Positions 1 through 5,338 of a stretch of 7,724 nucleotides of DNA are shown here, in pieces; the stretch's first letter is position 1; every line of letters begins with the position of its first letter. The DNA lies in the NCBI GenBank assembly GCA_017503445.1, contig JAFVTB010000077.1:1-7724 (forward strand), read 5' to 3'. Source of the stretch: Clostridia bacterium. GTDB taxonomy: Bacteria > Bacillota > Clostridia > Christensenellales > UBA1242. A program made the position numbers and the translations under genes. The notes beneath the pieces are model-generated. The model was not told the DNA's origin. It ran no database searches and worked only from the letters and a program-made list of their open reading frames with translations.

Positions 1-293
1 AATTTTGTAATCAAACCGGTCAAGAAATACAACACCAAACAAATGGCAATGGTTGACGCCATAATGATTGTGATGCGTTTCAGCTTGCCGTCGCGAGAGT
101 TGTCTTTGTTGTGAGAAAAATAACTGTCGCTTTCGCCACCTGTAACGGCATTGCCTGCTTGATTTGCGCTTGATTGCATAAGTGTTGTAACAATCAAAAC
201 CACACAGCAAAGTGTTGTGATTGCAAGAAGAATATATCTTGCAATGGTTAAGAAATTATACAACCCTTGATCAATAAAAGCCAGCATTTCCAT
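1..293 (-). CDS. secG: Preprotein translocase subunit SecG (3' end outside window)
   Basis: Translating the minus strand from ATG at 293 gives 97 codons with no stop before the window edge. The protein has two membrane helices (about residues 16-39 and 75-94). Between them is a polar loop that starts LMQSSANQAGNAVTGG and continues through SYFSHNK to LKRIT. This matches the SecG pattern: LQ-S after helix 1, a Gly-rich loop, a Phe-containing segment, then L-x-(K/R)-x-T before helix 2. SecG is the small accessory subunit of the SecYEG channel and assists SecA-driven export across the cytoplasmic membrane. The start is set by AGGAGG at 301-306, 7 bases upstream, overlapping the stop of the preceding gene (TAAGGAGG), so the two are probably translated from one mRNA. 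The N-terminus is some 10-15 residues longer than in typical SecG of about 75-80 residues. Identification rests on motif and topology, not on a database search. Confidence 0.85.
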   Translation of the reverse strand, partial: MEMLAFIDQGLYNFLTIARYILLAITTLCCVVLIVTTLMQSSANQAGNAVTGGESDSYFSHNKDNSRDGKLKRITIIMASTIAICLVLYFLTGLITK

Positions 294-305
294 TTTTAAA
301 CCTCC

Positions 306-527
306 TTACACAACTGCAATAAAAGTTGCAATTCCCAAGAATATTATTGCAAAAATAATCGGGGCAATTTTTGGAGAACTGTATGATTTTGCGTTGACAT
401 ACGCCTTGACAACATTGATGATGCAAAAAATCCCCAACATTGCAAAAAGGCCAACAAGCAAAATTCTGACAATTGGGTCCAGCTCGAAAACAATAAATGT
501 TCTGATTTGGTTATAGATGTTTTCCAA
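306..527 (-). CDS. Small two-helix membrane protein, first gene of the secG transcript
   Basis: A 73-residue protein with a short polar N-terminus (MENIYNQIRTF) and two hydrophobic helices (about 19-41 and 54-73). They are joined by a loop reading KAYVNAKSYSSPK, and the chain ends directly after the second helix. I chose the TTG at 525-527 as start. It has GGAG at 535-538, seven bases upstream, and it lies about 20 bases downstream of the expected transcription start. The in-frame GTG at 570-572 has no Shine-Dalgarno site and would lie upstream of the -10 box, so it should not be on the mRNA. The stop TAA overlaps the secG ribosome binding site. I do not recognise the family. Size and topology are reminiscent of pilin-like or holin-like small membrane proteins, but nothing specific supports either. 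Pairing with secG allows, without proving, a role at the translocon. Confidence 0.7.
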   Translation of the reverse strand: MENIYNQIRTFIVFELDPIVRILLVGLFAMLGIFCIINVVKAYVNAKSYSSPKIAPIIFAIIFLGIATFIAVV

Positions 528-554
528 AAACCTGCTCCAAGATATTTTTTGACA

Positions 555-583
555 ATTATAAATATAACACACTTAAACAGCAA
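555..583 (-). promoter_or_regulatory. Sigma-A-type promoter of the small membrane protein-secG operon
   Basis: Read on the minus strand: TTGCTG (578-583), a 17-base spacer, TATAAT (555-560). The -10 matches consensus fully and the -35 matches its first three bases. The predicted transcription start is near 548, leaving a leader of about 20 bases to the TTG start at 527. The promoter lies inside the apparent longer reading frame, which argues for the shorter protein. Confidence 0.65.
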
Positions 584-628
584 AGTAAAGTGTTTTTTCA
601 AAGGCAATTTATTTTGTTTTGTTGGTGT

Positions 629-734
629 GGGGGCGAAATGGAAGTTTTTTGGCATGCCAAAAAACTTGCGCTTTGGCGGCGGGAAGCCCCGCTAAAGCGC
701 GCGCTGACGTGCCGTCAGCGCCCATTTCGCCCCC
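629..734. repeat. Structured intergenic element 1: closed four-stem (cruciform-like) inverted-repeat cluster
   Basis: Four stems abut with no unpaired junction bases. The closing stem is 629-641 with 722-734 (GGGGGCGAAATGG / CCATTTCGCCCCC, 13 bp perfect). Arm 1 is 642-667, a fully self-complementary 26-bp palindrome centred on GGCATGCC with T6 and A6 flanks. Arm 2 is 668-700, with outer stem GCGCTTT/AAAGCGC and inner stem GCGGG/CCCGC. Arm 3 is 701-721, GCGCTGACG/CGTCAGCGC with a 3-base loop. It lies between the secG operon promoter and the terminators of the dut operon, so neither flanking operon obviously transcribes it. Element 2 at 3105-3216 has the same architecture with different sequence. 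It has no tRNA features, no open frame with a ribosome binding site, and no obvious target-site duplication. It could be a non-autonomous mobile repeat, a structured RNA, or a DNA junction recognised by a protein. Confidence 0.8.
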
Positions 735-749
735 TACCTTTTCTTTGCG

Positions 750-785
750 AAAAAACACCGGCAGGGTGCTTTCCCTTGCCGGCAA
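750..785 (-). terminator. Second intrinsic terminator downstream of dut
   Basis: On the minus strand, CCGGCA-(A)-GGG pairs with CCC-TGCCGG around a 6-base loop (plus coordinates 758-766 and 773-782, one bulged base at 776). It is followed by TG and six T (750-755). It is a GC-rich hairpin with a U tract and backs up the terminator at 798-821. Confidence 0.6.
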
Positions 786-797
786 CCTTATCAAATC

Positions 798-821
798 AAA
801 AAAACCGCACAATGCGGCTTT
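798..821 (-). terminator. Rho-independent terminator of the S26-like/dut operon
   Basis: On the minus strand: AAAGCCGCA-TTG-TGCGG followed by seven T. The stem CCGCA/TGCGG occupies 805-809 and 813-817, and the U tract corresponds to 798-804. It begins about 30 bases after the dut stop codon. Confidence 0.8.
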
Positions 822-851
822 GTGATATTCTTGTAAATCGCGGTGTAAAGC

Positions 852-1358
852 TTATGTTGTGCTTCCAAAACCACCGGTTCTGATTTCATTTGCATCATCA
901 TCTTCGGTGATGCCAAATGGCAGGAAGATGCCTTGTGCAATCCCTGTGCCTTGTGCAATTTCAACGGTCACGCGGTCGGCACTGTCGTTGAAAACCTTCA
1001 ACATTATATGCCCTTCGTTTTCTGCGCCAAAATAATCCGCATCAATAATGCCAACCGTGTTGTTCAGTTGCAGGCGGAATTTAAACCCCAGCCCGCTTCG
1101 CGGAAAAATTGCCAAAAATGCACCATTTTTCATTTGCACCCTTATTCCGGTTGGCACCAAAATTTGTGTTTTTGGCGGCACAGTCAGGTTGATTGGGCAA
1201 AAAATGTCATACCCCGCGCTGCCTGCCGTTGCCCGCCTTGGAAGTTTAATATTGTCATAAATTTCTTGCAAATTTTGTGGCACTTCGCCAAACGCATTTT
1301 GCCAATCTTTTTCAAATTGTGAAAAAGAAACCTTGAAAAACTTTGCAACTTTTTGCAT
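852..1358 (-). CDS. dut: dUTP diphosphatase (dUTPase)
   Basis: Hydrolyses dUTP to dUMP and diphosphate, keeping uracil out of DNA and supplying dUMP for thymidylate synthesis; cytosolic, normally a homotrimer. All five conserved motifs of the trimeric family are visible in the 168 residues: SAGYDI (47-52), PRSGLG (86-91), GIIDADYFG (103-111) with the catalytic Asp106 and base-stacking Tyr109, GTGIAQGIFLP (137-147), and the C-terminal lid RTGGFGST (160-167). About 35 residues precede the usual start of the fold, a modest extension also reflected in the length (168 against roughly 145-150). Start: ATG at 1356-1358 with AGGAG at 1365-1369, six bases upstream. This site overlaps the TAG of the upstream membrane-protein gene, so the two are probably cotranscribed and translationally linked. 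Two terminators follow. Identity is firm; the function of the extension is unknown. Confidence 0.95.
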   Translation of the reverse strand: MQKVAKFFKVSFSQFEKDWQNAFGEVPQNLQEIYDNIKLPRRATAGSAGYDIFCPINLTVPPKTQILVPTGIRVQMKNGAFLAIFPRSGLGFKFRLQLNNTVGIIDADYFGAENEGHIMLKVFNDSADRVTVEIAQGTGIAQGIFLPFGITEDDDANEIRTGGFGSTT

Positions 1359-1367
1359 AACAAACTC

Positions 1368-2435
1368 CTATTTGTTGGTTTTTGGGGTGCGTGGTTTTGG
1401 GGCGCTGCGCTGCACAGGTGTTTGCGCTGCTTGACCGCGTGGTTTTGGGGCTGTGCGTGCAACAGGTTCTGGCGCGCGCGGCTTTGGTTGTGGCTTTGGT
1501 GCGGCGGTTTTTGGCACAGTGCTTCCGCGTTTTGATGCATTTTGTGATTGTGGCTTGGCGGATGCAGCACTTGCGCCGCGGGTTGATGAAATAATGCGTT
1601 CGCCTTGCGCGGCCCTGCTTTTGCGGGCGCCGCGAAGCGCTTGGTTGTAAGACACTTTGTCGTTTGCCATAATTTCTGTATCGCGGATAAGTTCTTCTTC
1701 ATGCGCCCAACGGCGGTAAAAGTAAAGCGAAATAAGTTTGATTGTCATAAGCAGCACGCATGGAATCAGCACAAGTGTTAAAAACCCGCTGGTTGAACCG
1801 CAAAATTCCAAAACAGACATCAAAAATGCGTTTTGGTCTTCTGCCATCACACCAACAATGTTGTTATAAACCAAAAGTTCGCTGCCGGCGTTGGTGTGGT
1901 CAAAGTCAAACCCGCGGTCAACAATGTTTTGATAATACGAAAACACCGTATAACGCGTTCCATCTTCTGCTGTGATAACTGCTTTTTTGTGCCCAATTTG
2001 CACCATTTTCAATTCTGCAAGGTCATCATCTTCACCCACAAACTCTGTTGGCATTGGGTTAACCATGTTGTTAAGTGGCACCCAGTCTGGCGCACTGGTT
2101 GAAATTGGCTCATCACTGCCTGGTGAAGAATAATAAATCACAAATTGCCCGTCTTCAATGTCATCAATGCTGACTTTATGAAACAAAAATTTTGCCCCTT
2201 TCACATATGGGTCGACATCATAACGTTCAAATTGTGTTGACATTTTGAAATTGTCATTTTGAATTTCATAGACATAATATCCCAAAAAATTTGCATATCC
2301 GCCGGCGGATTTTGTGTTAAACATAATGATTGCCGACAAAAGCGCAATCAGCACACACGGCACAAGCAAAATCAAAAATAATACATTTGTGATTTTATGT
2401 GCTTTTAAGTGTTTGTTTTGTGTTTCTTTGCCCAA
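1368..2435 (-). CDS. Bitopic membrane protein resembling S26 signal peptidase I, probably catalytically inactive, with a basic Pro/Ala-rich tail
   Basis: 355 residues. A helix at about 16-39 is followed by an outside domain (about 41-205), a second helix (about 216-240), and a long inside tail. The order N-terminal anchor, DDIEDGQFVIYY (91-102), a central strand region with TVFSYYQNIVDRG (163-175), YNNIVGVM (190-197) and a C-terminal hydrophobic GFLTLVLIPCVLLM segment recalls SipW-like signal peptidases, whose equivalents are GD-V-x-F, TKGDxN-x-D, and I-G-V before the last helix. However, the nucleophile motif S-x-S-M-x-P is absent; its place may be taken by KMSTQFE (64-70). Residues 255-355 are rich in Ala, Pro, Lys and Arg, with three APKP units (312, 329, 345), so the tail is probably disordered. 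The start is TTG at 2433-2435, with GGGAGG six bases upstream (2442-2447). The S26 relation is inferred from pattern and is uncertain; the membrane topology is well supported. Confidence 0.6.
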   Translation of the reverse strand: MGKETQNKHLKAHKITNVLFLILLVPCVLIALLSAIIMFNTKSAGGYANFLGYYVYEIQNDNFKMSTQFERYDVDPYVKGAKFLFHKVSIDDIEDGQFVIYYSSPGSDEPISTSAPDWVPLNNMVNPMPTEFVGEDDDLAELKMVQIGHKKAVITAEDGTRYTVFSYYQNIVDRGFDFDHTNAGSELLVYNNIVGVMAEDQNAFLMSVLEFCGSTSGFLTLVLIPCVLLMTIKLISLYFYRRWAHEEELIRDTEIMANDKVSYNQALRGARKSRAAQGERIISSTRGASAASAKPQSQNASKRGSTVPKTAAPKPQPKPRAPEPVARTAPKPRGQAAQTPVQRSAPKPRTPKTNK

Positions 2436-2456
2436 AACACACCTCCCATTAAAAAA

Positions 2457-2465
2457 AGTATAACA
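2457..2465 (-). promoter_or_regulatory. Extended -10 promoter of the S26-like/dut operon
   Basis: On the minus strand TGTTATACT, an extended -10 element (TG-n-TATACT), lies just upstream of GGGAGG (2442-2447) and the TTG start. No good -35 is seen at 17 bases. The expected transcript starts near 2450, giving a leader of only about 15 bases. Confidence 0.45.
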
Positions 2466-2496
2466 AAACTAGGGTCTCAAAGTCCATCAAAAATAT

Positions 2497-2505
2497 TGGT
2501 ATATT
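2497..2505 (+). promoter_or_regulatory. Possible extended -10 promoter of the antitoxin-mazF operon
   Basis: TGGTATATT fits the extended -10 form TG-n-TATATT, with no convincing -35. Just downstream, TTGCAAAAATTTTTCAA (2505-2521) is an interrupted palindrome. An AT-rich dyad here could be where the antitoxin-toxin complex represses its own promoter, but that is only inferred from position. Confidence 0.35.
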
Positions 2506-2566
2506 TGCAAAAATTTTTCAAAAACTATTTTCACAAAGTTTATTTTTTTGTTTTGGGGTGATAATT

Positions 2567-2764
2567 ATGGCAAGTGGTGTTGACAAAATATCCGCCGCGA
2601 TTGAAAAATCCGTTCGGGAATTTGAAGAAAAAAATGGCGATTTGGTGAACTTCACAATCAAACATTTCTTTCTTGGGCAACATACAATGATTTTGGAGGA
2701 TACTGATTTTTTTGACCCCGATTTACTTGGGCTTGAAAAATACGAAAATTGGCTGAATGAATGA
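2567..2764 (+). CDS. Putative antitoxin of the MazF toxin
   Basis: A 65-residue acidic protein immediately upstream of mazF and overlapping it by 8 bases (mazF ATG at 2757, this stop TGA at 2762-2764), the usual arrangement of a type II antitoxin. Start: ATG at 2567, preceded by GGGGTGAT (2555-2562), a good match to the 16S anti-Shine-Dalgarno; a GTG at 2558 in the same frame lies inside that site and is unlikely. Residues 6-23 are a likely amphipathic helix rich in Lys and Glu. The C-terminal third (EDTDFFDPDLLGLEKYENW) is strongly acidic and aromatic, as expected for a segment that wraps a basic MazF surface. I cannot see the ribbon-helix-helix of Bacillus MazE or the AbrB-type fold of E. 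coli MazE, and the protein is shorter than both. The call rests on context. Confidence 0.65.
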   Translation: MASGVDKISAAIEKSVREFEEKNGDLVNFTIKHFFLGQHTMILEDTDFFDPDLLGLEKYENWLNE

Positions 2765-3104
2765 TATAAGGCGTGGTGAAATATATTATGCAGACTTATC
2801 GCCCGTTGTGGGCAGCGAGCAAGGGGGCGTTCGCCCCATTGTTGTTTTGCAAAACAATGTTGGCAACCGCTTTTCGCCAACGGTGATTGTTGCGGCGATC
2901 ACCAGCCAAATTGGCAAAGCAAAAATCCCAACGCACATAGAGCTTCCGTCTTCAAAATACTATCTTCCCAAAGACAGTGTTGTGCTTTTGGAACAAATAA
3001 GAACAATTGATAAAACCCGCCTGAAACAACGCGTCAGTGAATTGGATATGGGGAAGATGGAAGAAATCAATCGGGCAATACTTATAAGTCTTGGGTTTGT
3101 GTAA
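2757..3104 (+). CDS. mazF: MazF/PemK-family endoribonuclease toxin
   Basis: A sequence-specific mRNA endonuclease that cuts single-stranded RNA when not bound by its antitoxin, arresting translation. The 115 residues match the Bacillus subtilis MazF (EndoA) type closely from end to end: RRGEIYYADLSPVVGSEQGG (5-24), VRPIVVLQN (25-33), NRFSPTVIVAAITSQIGKAK (37-56), PTHIEL (58-63) and DSVVLLEQIRTIDK (73-86). The catalytic pair appears as Arg26 and Thr49, equivalent to Arg25 and Thr48 of the Bacillus enzyme. The length is normal and there is no frameshift, so the toxin looks active. It has no strong ribosome binding site of its own; the ATG lies within the end of the antitoxin gene, so it is probably translated by coupling, which keeps it below antitoxin. 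The stop codon abuts structured element 2, which may end its mRNA. By analogy with the Bacillus enzyme, UACAU-like sites are possible targets, but specificity cannot be read from sequence. Confidence 0.95.
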   Translation: MNDIRRGEIYYADLSPVVGSEQGGVRPIVVLQNNVGNRFSPTVIVAAITSQIGKAKIPTHIELPSSKYYLPKDSVVLLEQIRTIDKTRLKQRVSELDMGKMEEINRAILISLGFV

Positions 3105-3216
3105 GGGGGCGCCAAACGGGCGTTTTTTTGTTGCCAAAAAAACGCGGGGCTTGCCCGTGGGGCAAGCCCCAGGCGCCCGGCCCATGTGGGCCTGGGCGCC
3201 CCGTTTGGCGCACCCC
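3105..3216. repeat. Structured intergenic element 2: closed four-stem (cruciform-like) inverted-repeat cluster
   Basis: The closing stem is GCGCCAAACGGG (3109-3120) with CCCGTTTGGCGC (3200-3211), extended by GGGG (3105-3108) with CCCC (3213-3216) past one bulged base. Arm 1 is 3121-3144, CGTTTTTTT/AAAAAAACG with a 6-base loop. Arm 2 is 3146-3170, GGGGCTTGCCC/GGGCAAGCCCC with a 3-base loop, 11 bp perfect. Arm 3 is 3172-3200, GGCGCCC/GGGCGCC stacked on GGCCCA/TGGGCC. Only one base (A3171) and C3145 lie between arms. It begins directly after the mazF stop codon. The order of stems and the T-run/A-run in arm 1 repeat element 1 (629-734), while most bases differ, so pairing rather than sequence is what is kept. 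Confidence 0.8.
3110..3129 (+). terminator. Possible short intrinsic terminator of mazF nested in element 2
   Basis: CGCC (3110-3113), loop AAACG, GGCG (3119-3122), then seven T (3123-3129), six bases after the mazF stop. The stem is only 4 bp but all GC. It uses bases that also form the closing stem and arm 1 of element 2, so the two folds exclude each other. Confidence 0.4.
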
Positions 3217-3234
3217 TAAATATCCTCAAAACAC

Positions 3235-3264
3235 TTGCATTTTTCCAATAGATAATAGTAAAAT
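3235..3264 (+). promoter_or_regulatory. Weak promoter candidate for the CPBP-CPBP-tadA operon
   Basis: TTGCAT (3235-3240), an 18-base spacer, TAAAAT (3259-3264). A start at its usual distance would fall at or next to the ATG at 3271, which has no Shine-Dalgarno sequence, suggesting either a leaderless mRNA or an unseen upstream promoter. Confidence 0.3.
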
Positions 3265-3270
3265 AATAAA

Positions 3271-4212
3271 ATGAAGAAAAATTTTTTTGATTTGGATGCC
3301 ACCGGCAAAATCTTTTTGTGGATGATTGCGCTTCCTCAAATTTTTGGGCTGCTTGCCGAAATCATCTTGATGGTGGTTGCCCTTATCACCGGTCAAACAA
3401 TTCAACAACTTTTGCAAATCCAGCCCATAAGTTTTGCCGTCACAATGCTTGCCCAGGTTGCAATTTTGACAATCTTGCTTTTTATGCGCAAAAAATATAA
3501 TCTTAAGCAAGCCATAAAATTCCAACCCAAAATTGGCGCGCGCAACATCATTTTGTGTGTTTTGATTGGCATAATTGGCATTTTTGCCCTTTCGCCAATT
3601 GTGGATTGGTTTGGGGTGTTTTTGCAAAGCGTTGGTTTCAATCTTTCCACAATTGGTTTTGATATTTCATCGCCGCTTATGCTGATTGTTGGCATCATCT
3701 TTATGGCACTTGTGCCTGCAATTTTGGAAGAAGCCATTTTTCGCGGTGCAATTTTGCAAGGGTTAAAAAGATATGGCAAATGGGTTGCCATTTTTGCCAC
3801 AAGCGCGCTTTTTGTGTTGGTGCACGGAAGTTTGCAACAAGTTTTATATCCATTCATTATCTCAATCATTTTGTGTCAGGTTGTGCTGAAGACAAACAGT
3901 GTGTTTTCATCAATGATTGTGCATTTTGTGTCAAATTCCACAAGTTTGATTTTGGCGTATGCAGGTTTTGCGCTGGCGCTTCCAATTTGGGCAAGCTTCT
4001 TGGTGGCAATTGTGGGCGTTGGGGTTATGTGGGCGCTTTCACTTTTACTTAAAAACACTGAAAAGCCGCGCACCCAAGAAGAGGTTTTGGAAATGATCCA
4101 AAACCCAATCCCACAAATGAACAACAACCCCCGCGCACTTAAAATTGGTGTTTATCTTGCAATCTTGATTTTTGTGCTTTCAACAGTTTTGGGTTTTATG
4201 CCGGTTGAATAA
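3271..4212 (+). CDS. CPBP family intramembrane glutamic/metalloprotease (first of two)
   Basis: A polytopic membrane protein of 313 residues in the CPBP (CAAX protease and bacteriocin-processing, Abi) family, the group of Rce1. The family signatures occur in order: EEAIFR (153-158, EExxxR), FVLVH (181-185, FxxxH), and VHFVSN (217-222, H then Asn four on), all within predicted helices. The first two carry the catalytic Glu pair and a His. Members cleave substrates inside or next to the membrane; bacterial ones take part in bacteriocin immunity, peptide maturation or membrane-protein anchoring, but the substrate here is unknown. Several further helices precede the core (about 17-40, 55-72, 92-112, 135-152), and one follows a hydrophilic stretch (about 260-290) at the C-terminus. 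ATG at 3271 is the only reasonable start, although no Shine-Dalgarno is visible before it. The second CPBP gene starts 37 bases after the stop. Confidence 0.88.
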   Translation: MKKNFFDLDATGKIFLWMIALPQIFGLLAEIILMVVALITGQTIQQLLQIQPISFAVTMLAQVAILTILLFMRKKYNLKQAIKFQPKIGARNIILCVLIGIIGIFALSPIVDWFGVFLQSVGFNLSTIGFDISSPLMLIVGIIFMALVPAILEEAIFRGAILQGLKRYGKWVAIFATSALFVLVHGSLQQVLYPFIISIILCQVVLKTNSVFSSMIVHFVSNSTSLILAYAGFALALPIWASFLVAIVGVGVMWALSLLLKNTEKPRTQEEVLEMIQNPIPQMNNNPRALKIGVYLAILIFVLSTVLGFMPVE

Positions 4213-4249
4213 TAAAATTTTTGTGATAATATAATGAAAAAGGAAGTTT

Positions 4250-5329
4250 ATGAACCACACGCAAATAAATGTATTTAAAAAACCAGAAAATCCGTTTTTC
4301 AACGCCACAATGGTATATCTTATCATCATGGTTGCCTTTGTTGGTGTGCGGATTTTTGCCCAGTTTGGGCTTTTGAATTTCTTGGGCGATTTTGAAGACC
4401 TTGCCTATTCGCTTATCATCCAAGTTGGCATCATTTTTGGCTTAACGCTTGTGCTTTATAAGATGTTTACAGGAAAATCTGTGAAAGCCATATTTAAGGA
4501 GTTCAATTTTAAGCCAATTTCATTCAAGGCGGTTTTGCTTTGCATTGGCATTTCGGTGTGTTTAATTATCTTTAACACGGCGTTCAACTCTATTTATACA
4601 ATGATTTTGCAACTTTTTGGATATTCTCCCGCTTCGTCAACAATAACATCATATCCGCTTTCAATGTTCTTGGTTGCGCTGTTTGCTTCGGCGGTTTTGC
4701 CCGCATTTTGCGAAGAATTTGCAAATCGTGGCATGCTTTTGAACGGGCTTAAAAAACTTGGTGTCAAAAAGGCAATCGTGATTTCCGGGCTTTTGTTTGC
4801 ACTTATGCATTTAAATGTGGGGCAGTTTGGTTATGCTTTTATGGTTGGCATGTTTTTTGCCTTTGTTTGCATCGCAACCGGCAGCATCGTTCCGGGCATC
4901 ATTATGCACTTTTTGAATAATGGCATTGTGGAATATCTCACTTTCGCGCGCGTCAACAATCTTCCACTTGGAAATTACTATGAACAATTTGCCACATTGG
5001 GTCAAGGGGATTTTCTTTCAAGTATATTCTTGATATTTATTGCTCTGTTTGCCATTATGTTCTTGTTTGCGTGGTTCACATATCTTTTGATAAAGGATTG
5101 CCAAACCCGCAAATTGAATAAGCTTGGCAATGAAATCTATGAAAACCTCAGTGAAGCAGATCTAAAGCCAGAAAACGGAATGTTGAAAATCAATCTTTCG
5201 CCCAAAATGCTTGGCATGGAAACAAAACAAACATATTTTCCAACGCTGAAAGCCAAAATTCCGCTTTATTTAACAATTTGCCTGGGGACAATCATCACGG
5301 TTATGACCTTGATTTGGAGTGCGATTTAA
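4250..5329 (+). CDS. CPBP family intramembrane glutamic/metalloprotease (second of two)
   Basis: 359 residues, the same family as its upstream neighbour but clearly diverged, not a recent duplicate. The signatures are EEFANR (155-160, EExxxR), FALMH (183-187, FxxxH) and MHFLNN (219-224). About eight hydrophobic helices are visible, including one at 22-46, one at 54-72, the core block 136-235, one at about 258-285, and a terminal one at about 337-358 after a soluble stretch (286-336). That soluble stretch and final helix mirror the C-terminus of the first CPBP protein, so the two may share topology or act together. Start: ATG at 4250 with AGGAAG at 4241-4246. A TATAAT at 4230-4235 sits in the gap, but its -35 is poor, so cotranscription with the first gene is likelier. 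tadA follows nine bases after the stop. The substrate is unknown. Confidence 0.88.
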   Translation: MNHTQINVFKKPENPFFNATMVYLIIMVAFVGVRIFAQFGLLNFLGDFEDLAYSLIIQVGIIFGLTLVLYKMFTGKSVKAIFKEFNFKPISFKAVLLCIGISVCLIIFNTAFNSIYTMILQLFGYSPASSTITSYPLSMFLVALFASAVLPAFCEEFANRGMLLNGLKKLGVKKAIVISGLLFALMHLNVGQFGYAFMVGMFFAFVCIATGSIVPGIIMHFLNNGIVEYLTFARVNNLPLGNYYEQFATLGQGDFLSSIFLIFIALFAIMFLFAWFTYLLIKDCQTRKLNKLGNEIYENLSEADLKPENGMLKINLSPKMLGMETKQTYFPTLKAKIPLYLTICLGTIITVMTLIWSAI

Positions 5330-5338
5330 GGAAAAAAT

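Noticed and set aside
528..572. GTG start giving an 88-residue version of the small membrane protein
   Set aside because: No ribosome binding site, and it lies upstream of the -10 box of the TTGCTG-N17-TATAAT promoter.
629..734. Integron attC site or tRNA-like cloverleaf
   Set aside because: No attC core sites are visible, and stem lengths, loops and absence of an anticodon or acceptor end do not fit a tRNA.
590..883. Plus- and minus-strand open frames across the intergenic region
   Set aside because: They cross the inverted-repeat element and terminators, have no ribosome binding site, and give low-complexity or Cys/Arg-rich products.
933..1322. Plus-strand open frame opposite dut
   Set aside because: It is the shadow of a firmly identified dUTPase and has no protein-like features.
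4221..4235. Promoter between the two CPBP genes
   Set aside because: TATAAT is present at 4230-4235, but no -35 lies at 16-18 bases, and transcription would begin inside the ribosome binding site.
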